Below, piece after piece: positions 8,070-17,839 of a stretch of DNA of 64,000 nt. Origin of the DNA: Phycisphaeraceae bacterium (GTDB lineage Bacteria; Planctomycetota; Phycisphaerae; Phycisphaerales; Zrk34); the NCBI GenBank assembly GCA_028282805.1, contig JANQHD010000023.1:62001-126000 (forward strand), in the 5' to 3' direction. Position numbers and translations under genes: made by a program. Each line of letters opens with the position of its first letter. Position 1 is the stretch's first letter. A model generated the notes under the pieces. It was not told the origin of the DNA, did not search any database, and was given only the letters and a program-made list of their open reading frames with translations.

Positions 8070-8894
8070 ATGAAGACCGTACTGATCACCGGCGCCTCCG
8101 CGGGCATCGGCAAGGCGACCGCCGAGTTGCTGCTCACCGAGGGCGGGTACACCGTGTACACCGCGGCGCGGCGGGTCGAGCAGATGCAGGACCTCGCCGC
8201 CAAGGGCGCCCGGCCCATCAAGATGGACATCACCCACGACGACGAGATCGTCGCCGCGGTCGAGCAGATCACCCGTGAAACCGGCGGCGTCGACGTGCTG
8301 GTCAACAACGCCGGCTTCGGGCTCAACGGGGCGGTGGAGGACATCCCTATCGAGCGGGCTCGCTACCAGTTCGAGGTCAACCTGTTCGGCCTGGGCCGGC
8401 TGACGCAGCTCGTGCTGCCGTACATGCGTGAGAAGCGTGCCGGCAAGATCGTGAACATCACGTCCGTGGGTGGAAAAGTTTACAACCCCCTGGGCGCGTG
8501 GTACATCGCCACCAAGCACGCGCTCGAAGGCTGGTCGGATTGCCTGCGGTTGGAAGTGCGCGACTTCGGGATCGACGTGGTGATCGTGGAGCCGGGCGCG
8601 ATCCAAACCGAGTTCGACGACGTGATGGTCGGCCCGCTGATGGAGGCGTCGGGCGACACGGCCTACGGCCCGCTGACCCGTCAACTGGCCGCCGCGCTGA
8701 AACACACCTTCGAACACAACGCCTCGCCGCCCTCGGTCATCTCCAACGTGATCGCCAAGTCGATCAAAGCACCCAAGCCAAAAACCCGTTACGCGGCCGG
8801 CAAGCTCGCGGGCACCATGCTGTTTGTTCGCAAGTATTTCGGTGACCGGTTCTTCGACCGGTTCGTGATGAAGTTCATCAAGAAAGCGGCCTGA
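8070..8894 (+). CDS. Short-chain dehydrogenase/reductase (SDR)
   Basis: A 274-residue classical SDR. The nucleotide motif TGASAGIG is at residues 7-14 and LVNNAGFG follows the fourth strand. The catalytic Ser (NITSVGG) and the Y-x-x-x-K pair in WYIATKHALEGW are intact. The C-terminal extension ends in a basic helix (RFVMKFIKKAA). The ATG at 8070 has AAGGA seven bases upstream; the ATG at 8064 would be too close to it. Together with the preceding TetR gene this looks like a two-gene unit responding to a small molecule. The substrate is unknown. Ketone or steroid-like oxidoreductases are the closest general group. Confidence 0.9.
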   Translation: MKTVLITGASAGIGKATAELLLTEGGYTVYTAARRVEQMQDLAAKGARPIKMDITHDDEIVAAVEQITRETGGVDVLVNNAGFGLNGAVEDIPIERARYQFEVNLFGLGRLTQLVLPYMREKRAGKIVNITSVGGKVYNPLGAWYIATKHALEGWSDCLRLEVRDFGIDVVIVEPGAIQTEFDDVMVGPLMEASGDTAYGPLTRQLAAALKHTFEHNASPPSVISNVIAKSIKAPKPKTRYAAGKLAGTMLFVRKYFGDRFFDRFVMKFIKKAA

Positions 8895-9058
8895 GCCGGA
8901 GCAACTTTCACCCGAGCGAGGACCTCGATAAGCGCCTTGAACAAGACGTCACCCGTGCTGCTCGCCGGCGCGAGGGTGAAATGATCTGCAAATTGCTCGA
9001 AAATACGCGTCACAGCAACAGGCGGCCGCGCCTTTGACGTGGGGGTGGGCTCTTGCGA

Positions 9059-10861
9059 ATGGCGATCGGGGCTCGCATCACGAGTTGGACGACCGGGCGG
9101 CGGTGGCCTTGGGTGGTCGCCGCGGCGGGGTTGTTGCTGACGCTGCCGTCGCTGTGGGGCGGGTTGGTGCTCGACGACCACTTCAACCGGATGGTGATCA
9201 CCCAGCCCGAGGTATACGCCGACGCCCTGCCGGGGCCGTTGGACACGTACAATTTCTTCGGCAACGACCCCGAGCGCAACCGGCAAATCATCGACCGCGG
9301 GCTGGTGCCGTGGTGGACCGACGCGAACCTGTCGCTCGGTTTCTGGCGGCCGATCACGTCGCTGACGCAGTGGCTGGATTACAAGGTTTGGCCGAACCCG
9401 GTCTGGGCGATGCACCTGCATAGCGTGCTGTGGTACGCGGCGGTGGTGTTCGCGGCAACAATGATGTTCCGCCGATTCATGGGCGTGACCGTGGCGGCGG
9501 GACTGGCGGCGCTGATGTTCGCCGTCGACGAATCGCACGGCGTGCCCGTGGGCTTCCTCGCCAACCGCAACAGCGTGATCGCCTGCTTGTTCAGCGTGTT
9601 GGCGCTGATCGCGCACGACCGCTGGCGGCGCGACAAACAAGGCGCGATGGCATTCATCGGCACACTCATGTTCGCGCTCGCGTTGCTGTCCGCCGAGGCG
9701 GGCGCCGCGGCGCTGGCGTACCTCGCGGCATACGCGCTCTGCTTCGACCACGGCGTGTGGCACAAGCGGCTCACCTCGCTGACGCCCTACCTCGTCGTGC
9801 TGATAGCCTGGCGCATCGCGTGGGCGGCCATGGGTTATGGGGTGAGCGAATCGATCCTGTACACCGACCCGCTGAGTGAACCGCTGACCTACCTCACCTG
9901 GGTGTGGCGCGAGGCGCCGCTGATGATTGACGGCCAGTTCTTGCTGCCCGGGCCCGAGCTGTTGGTGGTCGCGTGGGCGGTGTGGCCGGGCAGTTGGTGG
10001 CTGATCGCTGCGCTGGCGGGCGTGATCGCCATGGCGATCTGGCCGATGGTTCGAACCGACCGCACCGCAAGGTTCTTCGCCATCGGCACGCTGCTGTCGC
10101 TGATACCGGCCTGCGCCACGCTGCCGCAGAACCGCAACCTGATGTTCGTGGGCATCGGGGCGTGTGCGCTGTTGGGATTGTGGCTGACGCAATACATGCC
10201 ACGCTTGTCGTGGCGATGCACCGCCAAGCTTGCCGGCGGGTGTTTGGTCGTGCTGCACCTGATCATCGCCCCGCTGCTGATGCTCGGCATGGCGCGATAC
10301 CCGATGGGCCCGCAGCCGCAGCCCAACCCCGTCGAACACCCGCCGGGCCTCGACGCGCTCGCCGGCCGCGACCTGTTCATCGTCAACCACCCCGCGCCCA
10401 TGGTGATGTATCACACGCTCGGCCAGCGCGCCGCCGAGGGCCGCCCCACGCCGGCGCACGCGCGCGTGTTCAGCCACGCGTGGGCCCCGGTGACGGTCGA
10501 ACGCCTCGGCCCAAAGGAGCTGCGCGTGCGGTGCGAAACCGGGCTGCCCGACGTGTTCAGCTACGTGATCGCCGACAAGTTGGACCACCTGCCCGTGGGA
10601 GATTCGCTCGCGTTGACGGGCGTGACGCTGACGGTTGCCGACACCGACGATACCGGTTTGCCCACCGAGCTGCGCTGCGCGTTCGATCGCCCGCTCGAAG
10701 ACGAATCGTCGGTCTGGTTGTGCTGGCGCAACGGCGGGTTCGAGCCGTTCACCCCGCCGGCCGTGGGCCAAAGCGTCGAGCTGCCCGCGATGGGCCTGCC
10801 GTTCGGCTTATCCGCCGAGGCGATCGACGCCCACCTGCGCGAGGTGTTGGCGAACCGTTGA
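9059..10861 (+). CDS. Polytopic membrane protein, possibly GT-C-type glycosyltransferase-like
   Basis: A 600-residue protein with about ten hydrophobic segments in residues 15-420, followed by a soluble C-terminal domain of about 170 residues. The first extracytoplasmic loop begins with LVLDDHFNR. An acidic pair after TM1 is typical of GT-C glycosyltransferases such as the PMT and ArnT types, but the rest does not clearly match, so the function is left open. The ATG at 9059 is preferred over a TTG at 9053. It is a single gene, facing the convergent secreted hydrolase, whose stop is only 3 bp from this stop. Confidence 0.7.
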   Translation: MAIGARITSWTTGRRWPWVVAAAGLLLTLPSLWGGLVLDDHFNRMVITQPEVYADALPGPLDTYNFFGNDPERNRQIIDRGLVPWWTDANLSLGFWRPITSLTQWLDYKVWPNPVWAMHLHSVLWYAAVVFAATMMFRRFMGVTVAAGLAALMFAVDESHGVPVGFLANRNSVIACLFSVLALIAHDRWRRDKQGAMAFIGTLMFALALLSAEAGAAALAYLAAYALCFDHGVWHKRLTSLTPYLVVLIAWRIAWAAMGYGVSESILYTDPLSEPLTYLTWVWREAPLMIDGQFLLPGPELLVVAWAVWPGSWWLIAALAGVIAMAIWPMVRTDRTARFFAIGTLLSLIPACATLPQNRNLMFVGIGACALLGLWLTQYMPRLSWRCTAKLAGGCLVVLHLIIAPLLMLGMARYPMGPQPQPNPVEHPPGLDALAGRDLFIVNHPAPMVMYHTLGQRAAEGRPTPAHARVFSHAWAPVTVERLGPKELRVRCETGLPDVFSYVIADKLDHLPVGDSLALTGVTLTVADTDDTGLPTELRCAFDRPLEDESSVWLCWRNGGFEPFTPPAVGQSVELPAMGLPFGLSAEAIDAHLREVLANR

Positions 10862-10864
10862 TAC

Positions 10865-13312
10865 TCACCGCGCGGGCAGCACCAGTTCGTTTTTCATAAA
10901 CCCGTGGCCGTACCGCAGCGTGAGCGGGCCGGTCGCCTTGAGCGTGCCCTCGAACACGCCCGGCGACACGCGCTTGCACACCACCGAGCCGGTGTCGTTG
11001 ACCGCGATCGTCAACCGGTCGATCCGACGGTTGGGGTAACCCTCGGGCGCTCGAACGCGCACGGTCAGCGTCTGGCCCGGGCCGATGCGCTCGACCGGTC
11101 GGCCCGCCTCGTCGAGCGCGGCCAGCGTGATGTTGCGCCGTGCGGCGTAGGCGTACGAAACGTTCAGCGCCGTGTTGAACGCGACCCAGCCCTCGGTGTG
11201 CCGGCGGATCGGGCCGGGGTTGAAGGGGTAATGGTCGGTGGCGCAACTCGCGTCGATGGAGCCGCGCACGAACTCGAGGCGGGCGCAGGTGTCGTCGGGG
11301 TACTTCTTCGGCCAGCCGCGCTCGACGCCGAAGAAGTCGGCCCACCGCTTGCCGGAGGTGTGGCACCGCAGCGGGTTGCGGCCCCAAAGGTTGTCGTAGT
11401 GCGACGCGGCCAGCCGGTCGAGCGCCGGCCGCAGGTCGGGCAACTGGTCGCCGAGCACGAAGCAGGCGGCGCTGAACGCCGGCAGGTTACCCGGCTCGTT
11501 CCAACCGGCGCCGCCGGCCTGGATGCCGCGCGGGTTCTTGATCGGAAGGCCCCAGTTCTTCTCGTCGTACCGGCGGAAGTCCCACATGTTGTCCGACCGC
11601 GCGATGCTCGCCTTGGCGTAGTCTTCGAGCAGCTTGCGCGTGCCCTTGGGTGCGCGGTCGGGGTACATCTCCAAAAACGCGGCCAGCGCCGTCGGCAGCA
11701 CGTGCTCGCTCATCCGCTGGCCCTTGCTGAACACCGGATCGGTCAGGTCGATGTGGTCGATGACCCACCGCGTCTGGTCGGCCGCGGCCTGGATGAACCG
11801 CTCGGGGTCGCCGCGCCCGGTGCGCTTGGAGACCTCGGCCATGAGCAGGTTGGGCAGGATCGAGTGACCGGGCGGCCGACGCCCCTTGAACCCGCCGACC
11901 TTCGTGAACACGCCGTACAGCCCGACCTTCTCCCAGTTGTCGAACGCGAAGTCCTCGCACCGCTTGTAAAAACTGCGCGGGAAGTGCTCGGCCAACAGCG
12001 GGTCGACGTACAGGTAATACGCGAACCACTCGACGACCTGCTCGTGCAGCACAAACCGCTTGTTCTGCGTGAGGTCGTAGATCGTCGGGTGCGCGAGGTA
12101 GAAGCCGACGCCCCAGTGAATCAGGTCGACGATGTCGGGCACGCTCCGGCCGATCGGCGGATCGACCGTGGTGTAGTACCCCCGCGCCCCGGCCAGCGCG
12201 TGCTCGCCGTGGGGGTTGGAGTGGGTGACCATCTTGAAGCCCGGGGCGAACAGCTTGGCCTTGTCCCGGGCGTGGTCGATCTCCGACGGCACGCTCATGA
12301 AGAAGTCCGGGTGCGCAAGATACATCATCACCAGCGAGGGCACCTCGTAGGTGTAGAACGCGCCGTCGCGCCACGCGCTGCCGTTGAACCCGCTGGGGTG
12401 CGAACCGACGATGCTGCGGAAGTCGACCATGCCCTGCAGCGCCAGCTCGAGGTTCACGTCCAGCAGCCAGTTCGGCGCCACGCGGAACGCGTCGCTCACA
12501 CCCTCGGCCAAACCCCCGCCACGCAGCCGCACCACCAGGTCCACCTCGCGGTCGGCCGGGGTCAGCTTCTCGGCCAGCGCGCTGAAGTCGCCCACGCCCC
12601 CGCGCACCTTGCCGGCAAAGTACACCTTGTTTGTTTTCGGATCGACGACCTCGAACACGCTGCCGTCGGGCGACTGCGGCGCGGTGAAACGCATCGGCCA
12701 AAGGCTGTCGTAACCCGACAGGTTCACCGCGGCGATGTGCCGGCCCGGCTCGGCGCGGAACGGGCTGAACGGCAACGGCTCGGGCGCGCGATCCCAGAAC
12801 TCGATCTCCGCCACGCGCGCCCGGTTCAGGTGGCCGGGCTTGTCGGTGAAAAACCGCACACGCTTGGCGGTCACCGGCGCTTCCAAAACGACACGTTCCA
12901 ACGCGGCGCTCGCCTGCTCGAGGTGGCCGCCGGCCGGCGTGACCCACTCGCCGTCGCGCTCGACCTGGATCCGCCACGACGGGACGAAGTTGCTGCCCTG
13001 CCAGCCGCTGGTCACGTCCACGGCAACGATCCGCCGCGGCGCATCGAACTCGAACACCAGCCAGGCTTGATCGCCCGCCTCGCTCACCCACCGCGACTCG
13101 TCGCCGGCATTGCCGTCGACCGCGAGGTGCGCCGTGTCTTGCGCGGAGCTGGCCGTCACCTTCACGCCCGCACAGGCCGGCTGGGTGGCGACGCACAACA
13201 GCAATGCCGCCCACGCCGGCAGCGTTTTGTTCAAATGGTCTGCCCATTTCCGCCAACCGGCGATGAAGTATTGAGCCGGCCGAACGGCGACGATAGGGGT
13301 TGTGTAAAGCAT
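10865..13312 (-). CDS. Secreted hydrolase with discoidin-like domain (GH9-like alpha-toroid)
   Basis: An 815-residue exported protein. From the ATG at 13312 there is an unusually long, partly basic lead of about 30 residues, then a hydrophobic segment and the cleavage-like site ATQPACA. Residues about 50-155 look like an F5/8 type C (discoidin) carbohydrate-binding domain (ASSAQDTAHLAVDG, VFEFDAPRRIVAVDV). The large C-terminal part is helical and contains HYDNLWGRNPLRCHTSG, reminiscent of the GRNP motif of family 9 glycoside hydrolases. A polysaccharide-degrading role is inferred; neither the exact family nor the catalytic acids could be fixed. The frame is open further upstream to 13432, but 13312 is the last start that leaves the signal region intact. 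Confidence 0.65.
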   Translation of the reverse strand: MLYTTPIVAVRPAQYFIAGWRKWADHLNKTLPAWAALLLCVATQPACAGVKVTASSAQDTAHLAVDGNAGDESRWVSEAGDQAWLVFEFDAPRRIVAVDVTSGWQGSNFVPSWRIQVERDGEWVTPAGGHLEQASAALERVVLEAPVTAKRVRFFTDKPGHLNRARVAEIEFWDRAPEPLPFSPFRAEPGRHIAAVNLSGYDSLWPMRFTAPQSPDGSVFEVVDPKTNKVYFAGKVRGGVGDFSALAEKLTPADREVDLVVRLRGGGLAEGVSDAFRVAPNWLLDVNLELALQGMVDFRSIVGSHPSGFNGSAWRDGAFYTYEVPSLVMMYLAHPDFFMSVPSEIDHARDKAKLFAPGFKMVTHSNPHGEHALAGARGYYTTVDPPIGRSVPDIVDLIHWGVGFYLAHPTIYDLTQNKRFVLHEQVVEWFAYYLYVDPLLAEHFPRSFYKRCEDFAFDNWEKVGLYGVFTKVGGFKGRRPPGHSILPNLLMAEVSKRTGRGDPERFIQAAADQTRWVIDHIDLTDPVFSKGQRMSEHVLPTALAAFLEMYPDRAPKGTRKLLEDYAKASIARSDNMWDFRRYDEKNWGLPIKNPRGIQAGGAGWNEPGNLPAFSAACFVLGDQLPDLRPALDRLAASHYDNLWGRNPLRCHTSGKRWADFFGVERGWPKKYPDDTCARLEFVRGSIDASCATDHYPFNPGPIRRHTEGWVAFNTALNVSYAYAARRNITLAALDEAGRPVERIGPGQTLTVRVRAPEGYPNRRIDRLTIAVNDTGSVVCKRVSPGVFEGTLKATGPLTLRYGHGFMKNELVLPAR

Positions 13313-13410
13313 GATAATTTCTTCTAATATGCGACAGTCGGTATTATACAAGATCCCGCCGGCCGAGCAATCGGCGCGGCGCATCGGCGTTGCGGTACAC
13401 TCCTGCTGCC

Positions 13411-14085
13411 ATGACCGATCCGGCGACGCCAACCGAACCCCAAAACGCCCCGTCCCACAAGGCCTTTGCCCGCCAACGGTTGGTGATGGTGGCCGGCGGC
13501 GTGCTGCTGGGGTGGGCGCTGTTCAACCTGTACCTCGCCGACGGGGCCGAACGACTGCACGGCTCGCCCGTGCGGCTGATCGCGATCATGGTGGCGCTCG
13601 TGGTATTTACCCTCGGCTACCAACTGCGGCGCACCGTCGCCGGCGGCGTCGCGGCGCTGATCGTGCTGTCGGTCGTGGCGCTGGCCCGGTCCACCGGCAG
13701 CGTGCTCATCGCGGCGCTGATCGGTTGGGTCGTCGGCGAACAACTCGCCCGCGGCGTGAAACGCGCGGGCAAACAGGGCGCAGCCACCGTGCTCGCCTGG
13801 GCGCTGTGCGTGACGCTCGCCTGGCTGATCATCGTGGCCGTCGCGGCCAGGCCCGACATGGTTTCAAGCAACGATGAAACGCGCCAAGTCGACCCCGCCC
13901 TGCTGCGGCAGGCGCTGCAAGCCTTGCTTGCGCCGGCGATTGCGTGGGGCGCCGCGGCGATGTGGCTCAAGGCCGCGGGCCCCGACCGGCGCACGTTGGC
14001 GCTGCTCGTGTTGGGCCTGTCGTTGGCGATCGGTGTGACGTTCGCGCTCGGCCTCGAGCAAACGCTCAACCCCATCGAACCGTGA
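13411..14085 (+). CDS. Conserved hypothetical membrane protein
   Basis: A 224-residue protein with a hydrophilic N terminus (TDPATPTEPQNAPSHK) and about seven hydrophobic segments, for example VMVAGGVLLGWALFNLYLA and LAWALCVTLAWLIIVAVAA. There is no recognisable domain. The ATG at 13411 is chosen because the short upstream extension (TTG at 13390) adds only unremarkable residues. It converges on the Nudix gene, with stops 6 bp apart. Confidence 0.65.
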   Translation: MTDPATPTEPQNAPSHKAFARQRLVMVAGGVLLGWALFNLYLADGAERLHGSPVRLIAIMVALVVFTLGYQLRRTVAGGVAALIVLSVVALARSTGSVLIAALIGWVVGEQLARGVKRAGKQGAATVLAWALCVTLAWLIIVAVAARPDMVSSNDETRQVDPALLRQALQALLAPAIAWGAAAMWLKAAGPDRRTLALLVLGLSLAIGVTFALGLEQTLNPIEP

Positions 14086-14090
14086 CTTGG

Positions 14091-14534
14091 TCAGAGGTGA
14101 TCGGCGATGATCCGCCGCGTGATCGGCTCGTTGGCTTCGGGCAATGGGTACTCGCCCAACCGATCGACCGGCACCCACCGGTGCTCGGCGACCTGCAAGT
14201 TGCGCGGCTCGCCGCCGACGTGCTCGCAGTAAAACGCGTGCAACCGCACGTGCGCATGATCGTAAACGTGCTCGACGATCGGCAGCGCGGTGTGCGCGCG
14301 AACGGCGATGCCCAACTCTTCGCGCAGCTCGCGCTCGGTCGCGCCGGCCGGCGTTTCACCGGCGTGCACCTTGCCGCCCGGCAGCTCCCAGTACCCGGCG
14401 TAAACCGTGCCAGCCGGGCGCCGCGTCAGCAATACCTCCAACACCGCATCTGCACCGCGCACCACCACCCCCAAGCCCACATCGACCCGTTCGCCGCCCG
14501 CTGAGCCCGTGCTTTGCTTACCTTGACTGCCCAT
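14091..14534 (-). CDS. Nudix hydrolase (MutT-like)
   Basis: A 147-residue Nudix protein. The Nudix box is complete: GGKVHAGETPAGATERELRE followed by ELGI, with the metal-binding glutamates of REXXEE. The segment WELPGG just before the box is typical of MutT and mutY-associated 8-oxo-dGTP diphosphatases, which clean oxidised nucleotides from the pool. WVPVDRLGEYPLPEAN near the end also resembles MutT. The exact substrate is inferred. The N-terminal 15 residues (Gly/Ser-rich) are atypical and may be trimmed by a later start. Confidence 0.88.
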   Translation of the reverse strand: MGSQGKQSTGSAGGERVDVGLGVVVRGADAVLEVLLTRRPAGTVYAGYWELPGGKVHAGETPAGATERELREELGIAVRAHTALPIVEHVYDHAHVRLHAFYCEHVGGEPRNLQVAEHRWVPVDRLGEYPLPEANEPITRRIIADHL

Positions 14535-14637
14535 GTGGAATAATTATCGCACACGGCATAAGTCATTGCAAGCAAGTGATTTGCATTACATTTTGATAAA
14601 TGACTGGAAACAAACAAGATGCGTTAAAATCGCGCTG

Positions 14638-14841
14638 TTGACAGCTTGTTAACGCCATGTGGATAAGGTTGCATATTATTTATTTGCAGATGGTTACGTG
14701 ATTTACGCGACTTGTGATGTGGATCATTGCAGTCTGACCGATGGATGGATAGGATGGAATCACCGAATCAGTCACCAACGGCTCTTAGCCGTGGCGCCCC
14801 CCATCGCCGGTTCGGAGCGTGGCGATGGGGGCTTTTTTATT
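14638..14841 (+). ncRNA. Candidate small RNA or putA leader in an AT-rich island
   Basis: TTGACA at 14638-14643 is followed after 16-17 bp by a poor -10 (TGGATA or GGATAA, about 14660-14666). The transcript would run about 170 nt through a small hairpin (ACGGCTCTTAGCCGT) to a strong terminator at 14796-14841. No reading frame of note is present, and the stretch 14535-14640 is unusually AT-rich. It could be an independent sRNA or a terminated leader of putA. No known riboswitch class was recognised. Confidence 0.35.
14796..14841 (+). terminator. Strong rho-independent terminator upstream of putA
   Basis: The stem GCCCCCATCGCC pairs with GGCGATGGGGGC (14821-14832) and is followed by TTTTTTATT. 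It lies 37 bp before the putA start, so it either ends a separate small transcript or acts as an attenuator. Confidence 0.85.
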
Positions 14842-14877
14842 GATTGTGTACCTATGAGTAGCCATTAGAATGCCGCC

Positions 14878-17772
14878 ATGCCGATAGACGTGGTTGGTCG
14901 TTTACAGCGCATCGAACCTCAGATCCAAGAGGTCGGTCGGTCGCTGTTGGAATCCGCTCGCAAGCACCGTGCGTCCGCCTCGTTGGCCGATCGGTTGACC
15001 GATTGGGCGCTGTCGGACCAAGCGTTCAAGGTGCAGCTGTTCCGGTTCGTCGACGTGTTCCCGTCGTTGCGCGACCCGGTCAGCGTACACCAACACCTGA
15101 CCGAGTACCTGATGCAGCCGGGCGTGAGCCCACCGGCGGCGCTGCGCGCCGGCATCAAGGCCGGGGGCTTGCTCAAGGGCGTGATGGCCAAGACCGTCTC
15201 CAGCCAGATCCAGGCGATGGCCAAGCGGTTCATCGCGGGCGTCGACGCCGACGATGCGCTGCCGCTGCTGGAGAAGCGGTGGAAGAAGGGCGTGGCGTTC
15301 AGTGTTGACCTGCTCGGTGAGGCCTGCCTCAGCGACGCCGAGGCCGAGGCCTACCGCACGCGCTACGTGACGCTGATCGATCGGCTCGCCGAACTCGTCA
15401 CCCCGTGGCGGCCGATGCACATCCTCGAAACCGACCACCTCGGCCCGCTGCCGCGCGCCAACGTGTCGATCAAGATCAGCTCGCTGGCGGCGCGCGTCGA
15501 CCCGATCGACATGAAACCCACCGTCGAGCGCCTCACCGAGTCGCTCGGCCCGATCCTCCAGGCCGCGGCCGACAAGGGCGTGTTCATCAACTTCGACATC
15601 GAGTCGCACGACCTCAAAGACCTGGCCATCGACCTGTTTATCAGCTGCTGCGAGAAGTACAACTTCGAGGCCGGCCTGGCGCTGCAGGCGTACCTGCGCA
15701 GCGGCGAGGCCGACGCCCGGCGCGTGATCGACTGGGCCAGGCGGACCGGCCGCGCGGTGACCGTGCGCCTGGTCAAGGGCGCGTACTGGGATTACGAGGT
15801 GATCCACGCCCAGGAACAGGGCTGGCCCGTGCCCGTGTGGACACGCAAGAGCGCCTCGGACGCGTGCTTCGAGCGCATGGCCGCGTTGCTGCTCGACGCC
15901 ACGCCCACCAAACCGGGCGAGGGCGGCACCAAGCTCGCGCTCGGCTCGCACAACGCGCGCTCCGTCGCCGCGGCCCTCGCCTACGCCCGCTCCATCAACC
16001 TGCCGACCGAAGCGCTCGAGTGGCAGATGCTCTACGGCATGGCCGACGAGCTGAAGGGCGCAGCCCACGACCAGAACATGCGCGTGCGCGAGTACATGCC
16101 CGTCGGTGAGTTGATCCCCGGCATGGCGTACCTCGTGCGCCGGCTGCTGGAGAACACGTCGAACCAGTCGTGGCTCTTGCAGGGCGCCGACAAGAACGCC
16201 GACCCCGCCGCGCTGCTCGCCGCGCCCACATCGGGCGACGAAGACACCGAGGCCTACCGCCCCGGCCCGACCGCGCCGGGCATCGTGGGCGTGGGCGACG
16301 GGCTGCCGTTTTACAACGAATCGTTCCGCGACTTCGCCGACCCCGAGCAGCGCGAAACCTTCGCCGCCGCCGTCGCCGGCGCGCAAGTGCCGGCGGTCGC
16401 CAACGACACCACCGTCGAGGCGGCGCTCGAGTCGGTGCGCGTCGCGCACGAGGCGTTCGGCACGTGGGCCGGCGTCGAAGCCCGCTCGCGCAGCAACACG
16501 ATGAGCAAGGCCGCCGACCTGATGCGCCGGCGGCGCGACGAGCTGTCGGGCATCATCGTCCGCGAGTCGGGCAAGCCGTGGCGTGAGTCGGACGCCGACG
16601 TGGCCGAGGCGATCGACTTCTGCGAGTACTACGCCCGGCAGGCCGTGGAGCTGTTCGAGCCCCGCCGCCTCGGCGAGTACCTCGGCGAGCGTGACGAGAT
16701 CTTCTACCAGCCGCGCGGCGTCGCCGTGGTCATCAGCCCGTGGAACTTCCCGCTGGCGATCTGCACCGGCATGGCCGCCGCCGCCCTGGTCACCGGCAAC
16801 CCCGCCATCGTCAAGCCCGCCGAGCAGACCCCCGGCATCGCAAAACTCATGTGCGAGATCATGTGGGAAGCCGGCGTGCCGAAAGACGTGCTGCACTTCG
16901 TGCCCGGCCGGGGCGAGACCGTCGGCGCGGCCCTGGTGCGCGACCCGCGTGTGGCCATCGTCGCCTTCACCGGCTCCAAGCCCGTCGGCCTCGACATCGC
17001 ACAGGCCATCGGCACCACCGGCGAAGACCAGCCGCACCTCAAACGCATCATCTGCGAGATGGGCGGCAAGAACGCGGTCATCGTCGACGAGTCGGCCGAC
17101 CTCGACGAGGCCGTCGCCGGCGTGCGCGACTCGGCGTTCGGCTACGCCGGCCAGAAGTGCTCCGCCTGCTCGCGTGCAATCGTGCTCGACGCCGTGTACG
17201 ACCGGTTTGTGCAGCGCCTGCTCGAAGCCAGCCGGTCGCTCGTCTGCTGCGACCCGCTCGACCCCAGCGCCGACCTCGGGCCCGTCATCGACGACGAGGC
17301 CGCCGACAAGGTCAAACGCTACATCGCCATCGGCAAGGAAGAGGGCAAGCTCGCGCTCGAGTCCTCCATCGACGGCCGGTACATCGGCCCGCACATCTTC
17401 ACCGACATCCGCCCCGACCACCGCTTGGCCAACGAAGAGATCTTCGGCCCCGTGCTCGCCGTGATCCGCGTCAAAGACTTCGACGAAGCATTGAAGGTCG
17501 CCAACGGCACGACGTACAAGCTGACCGGCGGCTGCTTCAGCCGAACGCCCACTCACCTCGACCGCGTGAAGCGCCAGTACCGCGTGGGCAACCTGTACCT
17601 CAACCGCAAGATCACCGGCGCCCTGGTCGGCCGCCAACCCTTCGGCGGCTTCGGCCTCTCCGGCGGCGGCACCAAAGCCGGCGGCGACGCGTACCTGCTC
17701 AACTTCGTCGACCCCCGCGTCATCACCGAAAACACCATGCGCCGCGGCTTCAGCCCGGAATTGGCGGAATGA
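14878..17772 (+). CDS. putA: Bifunctional proline dehydrogenase / glutamate-semialdehyde dehydrogenase
   Basis: A 964-residue PutA that oxidises proline to glutamate in two steps. The N-terminal half is the FAD-dependent PRODH barrel (VRLVKGAYWDYE, EWQMLYGMADEL, RRLLENTSNQSW). The C-terminal half is the NAD-dependent aldehyde dehydrogenase (VISPWNFPLAI, NPAIVKPAEQTPG, AFTGSKPVG, EMGGKNAVI) with the catalytic Cys in GYAGQKCSACSR. There is no N-terminal ribbon-helix-helix, so it is not a self-regulating repressor as in E. coli. The ATG at 14878 directly follows the terminator region. It is a single gene. Confidence 0.95.
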   Translation: MPIDVVGRLQRIEPQIQEVGRSLLESARKHRASASLADRLTDWALSDQAFKVQLFRFVDVFPSLRDPVSVHQHLTEYLMQPGVSPPAALRAGIKAGGLLKGVMAKTVSSQIQAMAKRFIAGVDADDALPLLEKRWKKGVAFSVDLLGEACLSDAEAEAYRTRYVTLIDRLAELVTPWRPMHILETDHLGPLPRANVSIKISSLAARVDPIDMKPTVERLTESLGPILQAAADKGVFINFDIESHDLKDLAIDLFISCCEKYNFEAGLALQAYLRSGEADARRVIDWARRTGRAVTVRLVKGAYWDYEVIHAQEQGWPVPVWTRKSASDACFERMAALLLDATPTKPGEGGTKLALGSHNARSVAAALAYARSINLPTEALEWQMLYGMADELKGAAHDQNMRVREYMPVGELIPGMAYLVRRLLENTSNQSWLLQGADKNADPAALLAAPTSGDEDTEAYRPGPTAPGIVGVGDGLPFYNESFRDFADPEQRETFAAAVAGAQVPAVANDTTVEAALESVRVAHEAFGTWAGVEARSRSNTMSKAADLMRRRRDELSGIIVRESGKPWRESDADVAEAIDFCEYYARQAVELFEPRRLGEYLGERDEIFYQPRGVAVVISPWNFPLAICTGMAAAALVTGNPAIVKPAEQTPGIAKLMCEIMWEAGVPKDVLHFVPGRGETVGAALVRDPRVAIVAFTGSKPVGLDIAQAIGTTGEDQPHLKRIICEMGGKNAVIVDESADLDEAVAGVRDSAFGYAGQKCSACSRAIVLDAVYDRFVQRLLEASRSLVCCDPLDPSADLGPVIDDEAADKVKRYIAIGKEEGKLALESSIDGRYIGPHIFTDIRPDHRLANEEIFGPVLAVIRVKDFDEALKVANGTTYKLTGGCFSRTPTHLDRVKRQYRVGNLYLNRKITGALVGRQPFGGFGLSGGGTKAGGDAYLLNFVDPRVITENTMRRGFSPELAE

Positions 17773-17839
17773 TTGGAATGTCCGATCTTCGATCTGCGAT
17801 GTGCGATCGATGCCAACGCCACCGCGCCCATTAGCCCCG

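Noticed and set aside
8908-8984. Inverted repeat TTTCACCC/GGGTGAAA after the SDR gene
   Set aside because: Eight-bp arms with a spacer of about 60 bp and no T run. Such a match is expected by chance in a window of this size.
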